Positions 44,766 through 56,570 of a stretch of 64,000 nt of DNA are shown piece after piece. The position numbers were made by a program, and so were the translations under genes. The notes under the pieces are model-generated. The model did not search any database, had not been told where the DNA came from, and saw only the letters and a program-made list of their open reading frames with translations. Origin of the DNA: Heterobasidion occidentale (Eukaryota; Basidiomycota; Agaricomycetes; Russulales; Bondarzewiaceae). Each line of letters opens with the position of its first letter. Positions within the stretch are counted from its first letter, which is position 1. The DNA lies in assembly GCA_039111635.1 (NCBI GenBank), contig JBCAQO010000008.1:558001-622000 (forward strand). The letters run 5' to 3'.

Positions 44766-47700
44766 TCACAATGTAGCATAGTTTTCCTGTGCGAGGATCT
44801 CATCATCGTGCACACGAGAATTGTCTGTGATCGCCTCGATCGTGTCAACCTCCACCTCTGCCTCCTCTTCTGCTTCCCTTTCCCCTGCGTGCTCTTCCTC
44901 AGCCTCGTCGTCATCATGATCCTCGTCTCCCTCGCCGGTCTCGTCAGCACCGCCAGATCCTCCTGCGGCAGCTAAGACTTGTGTGCTTTCATCCACCAAA
45001 TCATCTTCCATTGAAGGTTGTGCTTCGCCTTGCAGAATCCGATCCCAACTTCGAGTGACCTGGTGCCCGACTCCACCACCTCGGTACCGCATGAACATGT
45101 CTCGGTCCACGAAACTACACACAGGAGATCTGTGAGCCGAAGCAAACATGTGAACTATAGCACTTACATGTTGGGATAGAACAGGTTCCAGTCTTCGTCC
45201 TCATCTGCCCGGCGCGCGCATGAATTTGCATGCAAAAGGCCCTCGGCAAGGTCATGATGGAAAGCAGGAATCAGGTGAGCACCCCTCAACACTTCTTGCG
45301 GATCGAGGAAGCCAAACGCGTCAGGATCAGTTTCAGGAACAAAGCCTACAGCGGGAAGTCGTCTAGCGTGCCAACCCGTACGCATGTCCGGGTCCACCCC
45401 ATACCATCGTACCCACAAAAAGTCCATGCGTTGCATCTCTGCTGACTGACTCTTTGGTCCAACATACCTTGCCATCACATGAAATATACCTAGGACACGT
45501 GCATACCAATATGGATGGAGGTGTGCGTTGGGCCCTGCATCATCATCATGGACAGCACCATGATATCTGGGTGCGTTCGAGGGTTGATGGAATCTTGCGA
45601 CCGACGCACGTCGTAACTTGTGTAATTGATTCGAAGCACTCTGTGCTCGTACATCCTGTTTTGCATAACTTCCAGTTGGAGGCGCTGTTCATCAGTGAAA
45701 GAATGCTCATCGCCATTGTATGCAAGACCCATGAACCGTGCCAATAGGTGGTCTGTTAAGCGGGTACGAAAGTCCTGGGTACAAATAAGTATACGTTGCA
45801 TTAACAATGTTTGAAACATACCAGCACGGCACGATCGCCAGCACGCTCTATCATCCACTGTGAGATCCCGTGCCAATTGCGTGTGGATTCCGAAATATGG
45901 TGATGGGCGGTAGGGAGAGTATAGGGGAGAGGTTCCTCTGCACGTTGAACCTTCCGGCGCCGATCAATCTTGGCCTGTGGCTTGTCAAGGCCAAGATTTG
46001 TCCTTGAGTCAGCGATGACACGTCCGCGAGCTTCCCCTTGAGCGAGTTGCCCGACGAAGTTGTGCTTATTAGTTCGATCATAGCCCCTTTTCGAGAATTT
46101 ATGAGCAACCTCTCCCTGAAATCATGACATTCATACTTCAATCAAGGTTGGATATAGACAGTTTTAGTACTCACAATGTGCGTAGTATAGGAGTCTGTCG
46201 TTCCGAATTGACGTATCGTCGCTGGATAATCACCGAGTGCGTGCATCTTGTAGGTCGCCAGGTTCAGCACCTTGCGCTTGGGACCCGTGGGCTGTTGCAC
46301 TGTGGGGCAATCGCTAGGAGTCCTGGTCGTCTTTTGCGCAATGGCGGCCTCTCGGCGACCACGCGCAGCCTCTTCGGAGGGCAATTCCTTGGTGTCAAAG
46401 TGCGCGCATGTGACGAGGACGAATTTGCGTATGAGGGCCCCCAGTGATGTGGTGACCTGCTCGAAATATTCTAGTGTGGTGTCAGTATGCAGACGAAGTT
46501 TAGCGAGTGCATGCCATGTCACAAGCTCAAATAGTAAATCCATGAGAATCCGGTTGTGCGGTTCCTGGAGTAGGCCCTCAAAACACGGAATGGCACACTG
46601 CCATCCATACAGCGTCAGCCCTCCGATTCTCAGGGATGCAGAACATGATGGTTACCTGTAACATATCTTCATAATCCCGTGCTGCGAGTTTCTTCATGGC
46701 CGACACATTTGTTCGCCACGGCCGAATTGTGTCCCGCCCAAACGAAGAGACTTGCCGGTACCTATGAGAACCTCACCTACTCAGTCGCTGTCATCATCTC
46801 GGGAACGGTCAGAACTCACCGTCTGTTCAACTCTTGTATTCTGTCCCCTCCAGCGGCCCATAGGATGCGCAGTAGGTGAGTAAAAATGGCTTTCCAGACC
46901 CTAGCTCGAATTCGTGCAGGAGGTCAACAACAAATAGGTCGTAGAAGTTAAATCCAAACTTGGATAACTTCGTCGAAAATGCATTCTGCCATGGATCCGT
47001 ACACAGATTAGTGACAAGATCCGGGCTACAATACAGTTGACTAACACGGGTGGGCACCCAAGATTTATCAGCGAGAAGCGCGTCAACAGCCGCGCTCTCA
47101 ACGCCATATCCCTGTTCGTAAATAATCTTGCGCGCAACCTCCACGGCATGTCGGCGTGGGCATCGTCTTGGCGTGCCATCTTCTTGCGCAGACGCATATC
47201 AAGCTTGGAGCCAATCCTGTACACCTGACTCTTTTCTACCAGACATCGTGGGCACAGGCATTTTGCAAGCGAACGAATGCTTGCGAGCAGAACCCTGACA
47301 AAGAAACACAGTCAGTCCAGCAGTTCAATGAGAAAAGGAGATGAAGCACTTCTCGGGATAATCGGCAGAATAGGTCAGAAAGCGGGGGAAGATGCAACGG
47401 ACAATCCCATCCCCACACTTGATAAGCATACCATGCTCGTAAGCCTCCATAAAGTCGGCATCAAGTAATAGCAACCAAATCGCGTGGATCAGGTCACGTT
47501 TGCAGTGCCTGAGCATCGCTGATGTGGCTGCCTTTCCGAAGACCTTCATGTAGGCCTCCTGGATCGTGTCGGGTATCTGGCAATGCAGAGTGAGTAACAT
47601 CAGACTTGAGCAATTGCTGATTGAAATTTACGGTGGGGATATATGCCAGATGATGTGCCGACTTCGATGTCGGCCTCGCACGTGTATATTTTGACTGCGA

Positions 47701-49172
47701 GCCAAAGAGCACATAAAACGGCCATAATGAAGCCGTGCCAAAGCTGGCCAGGTGGGTGGAGTCAGACCAAACCATTAGCGGCGCTACGATGCGCTCGTGA
47801 GTGTCGTCCGGTCCCATCCGGGGCATGCTGGTAATTTCAAGGTGCGCCTCAATCATGGCTGGTGATGAGTAGACCTCTGAATACAACAAAATCGGCGTAG
47901 CGTCAGGCGTGGGGCGCCAGTATTGGCGGAACGGTGTCATATGGAATGTGCGGGAGACTGGAGCAGCGTAGGTGGACCGGATGATGTTGACCAGGCGTCT
48001 ATGGTAGACGCCATTGACCGTAAACACCGGTGATTCGCTCTCAGGTTTCATAGTCTGTTTGTCGGCGGGGGGGAGACGTATATCAACCGAGGCACAATGC
48101 CATCCGTCTTGGTTCTGCAATCTATTCTCAGGATTAGCAAGATGTTTGTCCAATCTTTTTGTCTCGCGAGCAAAAGAGACCCCCGAGAGCTCTTTCAAAT
48201 CAAATTCTGGGTGTAATAGAGTCTCCACCAGCCTGTCGAACTCTCCCCCTGACTTCAATGTGGAACCGGAAAAGTGCCATCCCAGCAGGAGCTCGGAAGA
48301 CCGATTCGCAAATGGCGCAGTGGACGATGCCAGTACGGTAGCTTGTGCGGGAGCTGCCGATGAAGGAGCGGGTGTCGTTTCAACGTCTGGTAGTACCGGT
48401 GTGTCAGACACAGATGCCGGTGCAGCGGCTTGGGCGGGAGCTGCCATTGAAGGAACAGGTGTCGATGGGGGAACAGCGAGTCCTGGTGAGTCGCAAACAG
48501 AGTCCAGAGAGAGTCCCGCTTCGGGATTTGACGTCGGGCGCTCAGGATATGAGCGAAAGATCCCGTATGCGTTTGGCATGGTTTCAAGCCAGGCAACTGG
48601 GTGTGCGCGAGGCCCCTCCTCGGGCAGGTCATCCAGCGCCGTTGATTGCTGAGGTGAGTTTCCGTGGGAGGTGACGGGATTTGACAGTGTCTGACGGGTC
48701 GGAATGTGGGCTAGGGGGGTTGCCATTGACGGCAAGAAGTCGATGAGGTGTTTTGGAAATCGCACCCGACGCCCCGAGCGACTCGAGAAGACCGGCGGTG
48801 TGTCTGCCTGCATTTCCCGTATTGGCGGTGTATTGACGTCTGACTCTGTTGTTCCAGCTGTACTGGAATCTCCCTGCATGTTATGATTCAGCCTCTTGAA
48901 CTCGAGACGCTCGAATGTCCACAAAGCAAGGTCAATAAACGTACCGGTAAGTCACCTGGGTCTTCCTCCATGTTGGTGAGCATCTCCTGACCCTCCCTCA
49001 CATCTCCCTCCCTTCGCTTTTTGACAGACATCCTGGGCTGGGTGTTCCATGACCGTTTACGATTGACGCTCGCCGCACTGGCGAGTTCTGCATACTTGGA
49101 ACACCGGCTCAAATGGGCGCTAAGCGACCGCGGTGTGTTGCATGAGGTCCCGCAACCCACGCATGCTGCCAT
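44766..49172 (-). CDS. Plavaka-type transposase, multi-exon
   Basis: Would excise and reinsert the element. The ATG at 49172 begins a zinc finger (CVGCGTSCNTPRSLSAHLSRC split here as C-x2-C, then H-x3-C). A Ser/Pro-rich disordered region follows (48924-48270). The conserved core contains LLLGWHFSGSTLKSGGEFD, MTPFRQYWRPTPDATPILLY, LEITSMPRMGPDDTHERIVA, KYTRARPTSKSAHHLAYIP, LYDLFVVDLLHEFELG and GPLEGTEYKSW, and the end has FVDRDMFMRYRGGGVGH and an acidic tail to the stop at 44766. These are the hallmarks of agaricomycete Plavaka transposases. About ten short introns. No clear frameshift was seen on joining exons, so it may be functional. Confidence 0.85.
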
Positions 49173-49384
49173 CAACACAAAGACAAGGAGAGTAAGTAGT
49201 AGATGGAAGGCTGTGGCCACCCTAGTAGGTCGCTGCTTCTGTCGAACTCGAACATCCAGCCCACCACGAGGTGAGTCTGGTATTTGTGTTCTGTTTGGCA
49301 CAACTTAATCAATTTTTGAACTCTAATCCCTCACGACTTGTCGACCTCCTCTGCCAACTCAACGCTTCCGCCCCGCGTTAATCG
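49173..49384. promoter_or_regulatory. Divergent promoter region of the Plavaka element
   Basis: 212 bp between the ATG of the transposase (minus) and the ATG of the accessory gene (plus). It must drive both genes. No TATA box is evident. Confidence 0.55.
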
Positions 49385-51690
49385 ATGGTCGGCTCGCATG
49401 CGCCAGGAGTGTATTATGACAATACCAGCCTGTCTGATGATCCACCCGCAACAGAAAAGAAACAACCTGTGTGAGTTTGATTGCATCTAAGGCCGAGCTG
49501 TTATTGATACCAAACGAGGCCTCAGTTTGAACGACACTCTGAAAGCTTTCCTAGAACCCGCCCGCAATCTGCGACGGGTGGTGGATCTATATTGCAACAT
49601 TCACATGGTGTTCCTCAATGGGAACACCATCATGGAACACCTAGCCGATGAAGACCTCGAGTACGACGATGAGGCTTGCGCCATTGCCGACCTCGCACAA
49701 GCAAGGAATGGGTATTCAACCTGTAATTTTCCCTCCTTACCGTGCCAATGTACTGAACTCTGTCTTCTAGGGATGTACATGCTTACTCTGGTGATTGGAG
49801 AATCTTCAACGCGATCCTGGATGTCATTCCGGGTCTTCGTGATTGTTACGACAACACTCCGGACCTGGATGTACTGCTAAAACTCGCCAAAGAGGTATGT
49901 ATATCTTATCTTACTCATTGCCCCTTCCCTGCGCTGAATCATATCTCCACGGAACGTGCAGATGAATGAGCGTGCCAACAACGGCCGAGCGACTGATGCC
50001 CATTCGCTAAAAGAAGGCATCAAGATGTACATACCGGATTGGTCCCCCAGCGCGCCCGACATCCACGACACGAAGGCCCAGCGAGGCTTCAATCATGTAC
50101 AGTACACCAAACAGCTCATACCGGCGCGATATGCACGCCTCTTCAAGGAGGATCCGATTAGGTATGCCAGCCAAGTCCTCTCGCTCATGTTCATGCATCA
50201 AATAACAGTACGAGGCTACAGTACCCGAGCGAAATTGTTGGACGGCCGTCTTGTCGTCAGCCCACGGTTCATGCCCTCTTTTGTCTATGAGCGGCCTGAA
50301 GACTACACATCCAACACGGTTGAGGACGGCCTTTTTTGTGGCCCCTTACTGCTCAGAGTAAGATTCAATCTTGATAATGCTCTCCCTATGTGAAGTTCTG
50401 TCCAGGTTGCTCGGCACATCCTTATTGGACCAAATGTTTCTGCCACTGCCAAAGTTCTGCCTGGTGGAGGCGGCAATGCGAACAAACATCGAATCACACG
50501 CACCACGCCCGAACTTGTTGCGTACTTTTGTAGTGCAGGTAAATCACTTGTTATTCTGACGAGCACTACGCCGACTCACACCTGGAATCCATCACAGGCG
50601 TACTTTGCAATGAATAGTACAACAACATGGAATGCAGGCAGCAGCAAGGGTACGGCCACCGAGTTTGACTACTCGCTTCTGTATTACACGGTGATCAAGA
50701 TGTTTAACCCAACAATTGGTGATGAGGTAAATGAGTGGGCACACGAGACACTGCAGTGGATCAACCAGTAAGAAAGTATTGCCTGTGTGGTAGAAGGTAC
50801 TCATGTCCATTTGTTGTAGACAGCTGTATGGTCACCCGGAAGGAATGTCAGGCACTGCCGCACCTTCACAAGGCATCAATGACGACGACGACGATTGGCT
50901 GCGGATGATCAAGAACCGTGCGGCACGACAAATGGCCCGGGCGTCAAGCTTGCGAGGTGGGTTCCGACGCTTACCCTGGTAGAGAAGTCGTGATACATAA
51001 CGACCCTTACAGAAACCTCAGCGACCCTCAACCTCAATACAAGCAATAGCTCTACTCCGGCTGCCACGGAGGACTCCGAATGGCCGGTTCCATCATCTCC
51101 ACCTCCATCAGAGGTACCTGCTGGGCTGCCCATCGATCCGGTGCTCCTCGCCATATCTAATGATTTGCCTGGTAAGCACTGCATTGTTCACTATCAAATT
51201 CATGCTTATGATGTTCTACATCCATGTAGACTTGCCTGTTCCTCGTCCCCGTTCGGCGGGGGGGATAAGTGCGGACACTCACACTCCACCATTGCATATG
51301 CCTTCTCTGGGTGTTGACAACCTCTCATTGCTTCGTGCGACGCCAGCTTCAATGGTGCCAGATTTGAGTGGCCCAGCAGACTCCGTGCACAACACAGTTA
51401 TAATGCCAAGCGCTAGCATAGATCATTCGGATCGTACGACACAACCTGAGGCTAATCACCCCGCCGCAGTCGACAATTTCCCGGGGCAATCCAACGGGGT
51501 CACGAAACGTACATCACCCAGCAGCGGAGAAGGTCCAGATGTGGAGAACGCAAGCGGACGGCCCCGCAAGAAGACATCTGCATCCACAGGCACTTCACAG
51601 GGAAGGAAGACGAGAGGGGGGGCTCCCAAGGCAGTGGCGCAAAGATCTACGAGGCAGACGACAGCGGGAAGGAATACGAATGGGAAATGA
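49385..51690 (+). CDS. Plavaka accessory gene, DUF6698-like protein
   Basis: ATG 49385. Exon 1 ends in KKQPV across an intron; later introns near 49715, 49895, 50162-50221, 50360, 50540, 50770, 50960 and 51170. Joined protein: LNDTLKAFLEPARNLRRVV, GDWRIFNAILDVIPGLRDCY, TKAQRGFNHVQYTKQLIPAR, DPISTRAKLLDGRLVVSP, FMPSFVYERPED, DGLFCGPLLLR and RHILIGPNVSA. This order resembles the DUF6698 proteins of Agaricomycetes, which often lie beside Plavaka transposases; I recognise this by pattern only. The C-terminal 200 residues are Ser/Pro/Thr-rich and end in a basic tail (RKKTSASTGTSQGRK). Function in transposition is unknown. The stop at 51690 is inside the element. Confidence 0.65.
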
Positions 51691-52063
51691 AAGGTGAATT
51701 ACATTGGTTGCATAGTAATTTCGATAGTGTACGATGCATATCAGTTTGCTATGTGCTCTTCTAATCTGTCATCACAAATATCATCCATGATAATCCGTCT
51801 ACAGTCTTGTGGGAACCAAAATGAATTATCATTGCTTCTACAATGGTTGTGTATTGTACAGTATGTAGAATATGACCAGACATGGTGAGGAGTGACGAGA
51901 CATGAGGAATATGACCACCCCGCCCATAATTGTAGGATGGGTCATAGTATGTTGTGTTACCATAATTGAGATAGCTCACCATGCATTATGACCACAATGA
52001 TTTTCAACGGCAGTTACGGCCTTGTCAGCACTTGTCATCTGTGGTCATCCGTCGCCATACTCA
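51691..52063. other. Plavaka right subterminal region
   Basis: AT-rich sequence between the accessory gene stop and the right terminal repeat. Contains repeated catgaccayaa-like words. No gene. Confidence 0.5.
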
Positions 52064-52079
52064 GACAGTTTTGCTGATG
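52064..52079 (-). repeat. Plavaka right terminal inverted repeat
   Basis: Inverted copy of 44295-44310, followed by the TC duplication. Confidence 0.85.
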
Positions 52080-52657
52080 TCGGAAAGGCAGTCCTTGTAC
52101 TCCAGTGAGGACCTCTGGCACTCCGCCACAGTGTTTGTAGCGCTTTGCACCGCACAGGGCCACATTTATATCGATCTGTGGCAGTTTTGTGGCAAGTCAA
52201 CTAATTTGTACGGCCCGGTGTAATGGTCAACAAGAATACAAATGAAAGAGCAGTCTAAGCAACGCGGGGACAATGAAGGAGTGATCCGGGTCCTGGTCGT
52301 GTGGGTGTTAGTGTACGCTATTATTCTTCTGGCGCCGGGGTTTAATAGGACGCTATTGTCCCTCGTTTCCTCCGTGGGCTCTCCTCCTCCTTTTGTCCGT
52401 CAAAGTATACTTAAGCCCTCTCCTCCTTCTGCTGCAGCCCTCAGCCTGCTAGCTAGTCTTGCATCGCATCTTTTCACTCATCTCTACACGACCTCGTTCT
52501 CGCTCATCAATACCCAGCTGTCTGGCAACTGTTCATTGATACTGTATCCGTATACTACGATTCCTCCACGTTTCCTGCTTTCTTGCTCTCGATTTTCATC
52601 AGCTTGTATCCTGGTCCCTCTTGTAGCAAACACTAACGACAAATCCTAGAAATCATT
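52080..52657. other. Flank of oxidase unit B and leader of downstream gene
   Basis: 52080-52125 continues the oxidase unit B flank (tcggaaaggcagtcct, then gacctctg, as at 41109). A 135-codon frame at 52242 is not convincing. Confidence 0.55.
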
Positions 52658-52713
52658 GTGAGTGTCTTCGTGCAACGCACTAAGTCCACGACTGACCTTT
52701 CCTTTCCTCACAG
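52658..52713 (+). other. Probable 5' UTR intron
   Basis: GTGAGT at 52658 and CTCACAG ending at 52713 with a branch-like ctgac about 20 nt before the end; 56 bp, 50 bp upstream of ATG 52763. Confidence 0.5.
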
Positions 52714-52762
52714 ACCATTTCCATATACAATTTTAGCCGCTGTCTAAAAGCCCAATATATCA

Positions 52763-54427
52763 ATGTCCATTCAAGCCGTTGCTGCGTCCCAGTTCGAATC
52801 TACCCCCAAGCTGGCATACGAATTTCTTTCCTACCCTCCCCCTCAGAAGAAACGCCCCACCCAACCTCTTCCCCCGTGTCCCACAACGCCCACCTCCCCT
52901 GTTGTCCGCCGTCGTTCCCACACGACCTCAGCCATCGCAGCGTGGGTCGCCCACGTCCAGCCAGGTTCCCCTGCCCCCGCGAGCCCTCCCTGCTCGGCCA
53001 GCCCTCCGTGTTCGGCGCGCCGCCCCTCTCTGTACAATCTTCCCCGCAGGAGCTCCCTCACGCGCTCCCGCCGTCCTTCCGTGACCTCTGTCCGCATCCC
53101 GTCGGCCTCCTTCCTAGCACTCGATACCCCGCACTGTGCGATCACCCCTTCCTTCAAGGACTATCAGCCCGACCTGATCTCCCTGGGATATACATACGCT
53201 TTCGTTCCCCTCCCCACTCCCGCCATGGCCTCCGAGCACCTCGATGTCCATCAGGCACAGAAGAAGCTGCCCGGGCGATTGATCATCCCCGCGTTTCCCA
53301 TCTTGCCTGTGAAGACGTCGCCGAAGAAGGGTACACTCCGCCGCCTGCGCGCGCTGTCCGTCCTCAAACCCCGCACACGCAGGCGCTCCAAGTCTCTAAG
53401 CTCGCCCACCTCGCCCGCGCGCAGCCCTTCAGGCAAAAAGGTCAAGGCAAAGGGCAAGGCCGGCCCCGCGCGTCGGCGCTCCCGGTCGAGCGCGAGCACG
53501 ACGGCGCTTGCCATCGCGCGCCGCAAGAAGGCGAAGTACGCGTTCGAGTACCTCGCCGCGCCGCTGCAGAACGAGATCGCGCTGATGCAGTTTGCTGACG
53601 GCGGGAACGCGGAGGAGAACATCCGCCGCGTGATGGAGCGCGAGGCGCGCAGGGCAGCCAAGCACGGCCGCACCGGTGCCGAACTCGCGGTCGCCGATGT
53701 CCACCGCGACGGCCGGGGCGGCGTCTGGTGGGACGAGCACGAGGAGTGGGAGTATGCACATCTCCTGGGCGGCGAGACTTCGTTTGATATGGTCACCGAA
53801 GACGAACATGGGTGGGTTGACTTCGATACGGCTGCGAAGGTCACGTCGACGAACACTTCAGAGGAGTCGGAGGAACGCCGTGGGAGCGTGTCGTCGCAGG
53901 ACTCTGACTTTGACCCGCGTTACGCGCTCCCGGCTCCAGGCGTAGAGAGCAGCACGGACGACCTCGCGGCCTTCGGTAGCGCCCTCACGCCTGTCGCGAG
54001 CAGCACCCCTGGTCTCTCCGTCCTGTCCATCCCCGCGCGCTCGAGGCGCACGGCCCCCTACCTGCGCAAAGCTGCTTTCATCCGCGACGCCTACGCGTTT
54101 GTCCCTCCAAGGTCGCCGCGCTCGCCCGTCACCCCCGCACGCGCTGTGCCCAAGGGCAAGGCTCGCCGCCGTCCCGCACCGCTCACGCTCCTTCCGCCTG
54201 CTCCCCAGATGAAATGCCCCACCAACTCACCGGCCGAGCAACCGAGCGCGCCTTTCTTTTCTGACTCGTTCGCGCCTGCGCCTGCTCCTGCGCTGCCAAA
54301 GCTTGCTGTTGTGGCAGAAGGACCCAGGCCATGCAGGAGTATCAATAAAAAACCCTCCCGCTTGAATCTGGCAGTAGGTGGAGGTGTGAAGGGATTTTTC
54401 AAGGCGATGACCGGGCGGAAGGAGTGA
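52763..54427 (+). CDS. Intronless Ser/Pro/Arg-rich protein of unknown function
   Basis: A single 554-codon frame with ATG 52763 (MSIQAVAASQFESTPKLAYE). Features: a Pro-rich N-terminus, a Ser/Arg block (RRPSLYNLPRRSSLTRSRRP), two related hydrophobic motifs (LGYTYAFVPLPTP and RDAYAFVPPRSP), strongly basic Lys/Arg stretches that could be nuclear signals (GKKVKAKGKAGPARRRSRSS, then RRKKAKYAFEYL), an acidic WWDEHEEWEYAHLL segment and a short C-terminal helix (GGGVKGFFKAMTGRKE). GC-rich codons are typical of highly biased coding. No domain is known; probably a nuclear or scaffold protein. A 5' UTR intron is likely. Confidence 0.8.
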   Translation: MSIQAVAASQFESTPKLAYEFLSYPPPQKKRPTQPLPPCPTTPTSPVVRRRSHTTSAIAAWVAHVQPGSPAPASPPCSASPPCSARRPSLYNLPRRSSLTRSRRPSVTSVRIPSASFLALDTPHCAITPSFKDYQPDLISLGYTYAFVPLPTPAMASEHLDVHQAQKKLPGRLIIPAFPILPVKTSPKKGTLRRLRALSVLKPRTRRRSKSLSSPTSPARSPSGKKVKAKGKAGPARRRSRSSASTTALAIARRKKAKYAFEYLAAPLQNEIALMQFADGGNAEENIRRVMEREARRAAKHGRTGAELAVADVHRDGRGGVWWDEHEEWEYAHLLGGETSFDMVTEDEHGWVDFDTAAKVTSTNTSEESEERRGSVSSQDSDFDPRYALPAPGVESSTDDLAAFGSALTPVASSTPGLSVLSIPARSRRTAPYLRKAAFIRDAYAFVPPRSPRSPVTPARAVPKGKARRRPAPLTLLPPAPQMKCPTNSPAEQPSAPFFSDSFAPAPAPALPKLAVVAEGPRPCRSINKKPSRLNLAVGGGVKGFFKAMTGRKE

Positions 54428-54753
54428 CTAGTGAATGATTGTCTTCTTGAGATTGCTTCATATTGTCTAGTTACATTACTTGTATTCGCAGGATGCTCGA
54501 GTGCGAAGCTCGGGAGGTTTCTCCAAAGCCGGGTCTTGCATCCGCAGCCATCTGCCCATTTCTCGGCAAGGTGGCTATGTCTGTACTGAACCATCCGATG
54601 TCATATAAATTATTTCAACATAGGGACATTATAGGGCACAAAAAAGAGAAGAAAGGGACTGCGGGGTGGGAGAGCGGAGAGACGTTAGCGCTAGCACGTG
54701 ACATGAGGAGTGACTCATGAATCATTGAGTGTGACAGAGTGTGATCATCCACA

Positions 54754-54755
<2 letters not shown>
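54428..54755. other. Intergenic region, nothing recognised
   Basis: About 330 bp between the Ser/Pro-rich gene and the poly(T) tract. Confidence 0.5.
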
Positions 54756-54786
<31 letters not shown>

Positions 54787-55137
54787 ATCAAAAGTATTTA
54801 TATACCGCCAGCGCTAGCCAGGGGCGGTCGGAAACGTAAGGGATTTACAGGGGTGATAACTTCGAATCAAACCCGCTAACGGCTCATTTAAGGCCCACGT
54901 GCCTCCCCTCCTACGAGAGGATTCTTGGGGGCTCCGCCGCGCACTGCCGTACCCCGCTCCCACACGTTGACCCACAAGGGCGCACGAGCCCCGCAGATGG
55001 TATTGGAGCGTCCCCACTCCCCATCTTGCTACTACGACGCAGTACACCCTCGGGGGGCGTTGGTTTTGCATGACACGGACGACAGCACAGGACAGCACCT
55101 TCGGACGATAGGAGTCTAAAGACTCCCGGTAAGAAGA
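54756..55137 (-). mobile_element. Probable 3' end of a LINE (non-LTR retrotransposon)
   Basis: A run of 30 T at 54756-54785 reads as a poly(A) tail on the minus strand. The preceding sequence ends GCGGTATATAAATAC, like fungal LINE 3' ends. A 126-codon minus frame (54814-55194) crosses into the LTR and shows no recognisable domain. The chromovirus LTR begins at 55138, so the chromovirus probably inserted into, or beside, this LINE. Confidence 0.45.
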
Positions 55138-55759
55138 TGTTACGAACTGCTCGTTCAGTAACCCAAGAGTAACAGGTTCTTCCCTAGGTCGCACAATAGA
55201 CTGAGTGGTGGACGAAGTCTCGACTGTATCAGGCGATGATACAGGAGGGAAACAATGATTGGCTCTAGGCTACACAGTAAGAAGACTGTGTAAGGACGAA
55301 GAGCTTCGTATTCGACGATACGAATGAACGAAAGAGAATAGACTGAAGATCCTCAGCCTATTCTATGTGCCTTATATACTGTATAGTGTATAGGGTAAGA
55401 GTCCGTGTGCTTCTCCAGGTTTCCATCCTAGGAGAGCTGTGGCCGCCGTCTTTCTCATCCGGCGCCTACTCTTGTACTTCTCTAGTCGCACTGATCCATC
55501 ATGGTGCGACGAGGTGCTTACCCATAAGCCCTAAGCCCATGGCATGTGAATACGCCTCTCATTACTGTGTGAACTCTGTGAGCCTCGTGTCCCTCCAATA
55601 TAGCCTTTACCGATGTCTTGAGGAACCATCGGTCTTGTCGGCTCCTAAGGACATGCCGAATACCTTGATGTACGCTCCGTAGTGGAGCCGCCTAGCATGT
55701 GATGCTTGATCCATCGGTTAGACCGGCCGCGAAGGGCCCCGATCGGTCAAGTCATAACA
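55138..55759 (-). repeat. 3' LTR of right chromovirus copy (622 bp)
   Basis: Reverse complement begins TGTTATGACTTG and ends GTTCGTAACA. It is 33 bp longer than the left LTR because of an insertion around 55290-55330, which holds a perfect 7-bp hairpin (TTCGTAT at 55305-55311 with ATACGAA at 55318-55324). Confidence 0.92.
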
Positions 55760-55771
55760 TTACCCCCTTTC
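55760..55771 (-). other. Polypurine tract, right copy
   Basis: Reads gaaagggggtaa on the minus strand, directly before the LTR. Confidence 0.85.
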
Positions 55772-56570
55772 TAGGTCCCAACTCCTGAGGGGACTACTCG
55801 CTTGAGCAGAAACGAGCTTCATCGTCATTCCACATACAATTGCTTGCTGGTCGTCAAAAATAGATTGGATGCGTCTTCCCAATATCACTTCGGTTTTCTG
55901 GGGCGAGGACCGACCTACGTCGTTTACAACGCCTAGGAGTTTTCCTTCTCCGTTGAGCTGTTTGATTTGAAGTTCGGGCATAGCCACAATACCCTGTCCC
56001 TTCTCCCGGTGTTCTTCCTTCACCGCACGTTTTGTGTGAATACACTCCTAGAGTCAATAGGCAGCTATTCGACCAGGGCTCCCTGGTAGGTTTGATGAGC
56101 CAGTGTCATCTGGCGACGATGCAGAAAGGTGTCGTGCGAATGATTATAGGATGAAATAGAAACTCGTCTGTGGATGGGTGTGTGTCGTTCTTCTTCCAAA
56201 GTGCCGAAGGCCATGTCTCAGTGTTTCCAGGATAGATCTTCATCTCCTTGATCTCCGGTATCGAGGGGACTCCAGGTGTGTGGGTGATCGCTTTACTAAG
56301 GCTTAGGCCCACCAACCTATCAAGAACGAACATTTTTCTTGACTTGTCTTGAGTCCGGCAAGACCCCTTGAAGATCCCTAACTCTGTCAGCCCCATACGG
56401 TGGCCTTGTTAGGTTAGAGATTGAGTGTTCGTCCAGAGTTTGTTTTCACTAAGGGTATTGGACACGAGGGTAAGGACTTTGAAGAATAGATTTTGAACCC
56501 ATGGTCTCTTGAATAGACCATGGTATCCACCTTGACGGTAATTATGCGGGGTCAGCGTAAGGTATGTCCT
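55772..56570 (-). other. Chromovirus 3' UTR between array and polypurine tract, right copy
   Basis: Matches 8289-9108. An 87-codon frame (55760-56023) is open here but broken in the left copy. No supported gene. Confidence 0.55.

Larger units (their letters stand above)
44295..52079. mobile_element. Plavaka-like (CACTA-related) DNA transposon, 7785 bp
   Basis: Terminal inverted repeat CATCAGCAAAACTGTC at 44295-44310 is repeated inverted at 52064-52079. It is flanked by a 2-bp duplication TC. The paralogous sequence in oxidase unit A (41087-41150) is uninterrupted at this point, which shows the empty site. Inside are a minus-strand transposase and a plus-strand accessory gene, divergent from a 212-bp intergenic region. 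Both reading frames look largely intact across introns, so it may be a recent or still competent element. Confidence 0.88.

Noticed and set aside
52242..52649. 135-codon plus-strand frame
   Set aside because: Low-complexity hydrophobic/Ser/Pro translation directly in the leader of the next gene; its start is in the oxidase-flank homology.
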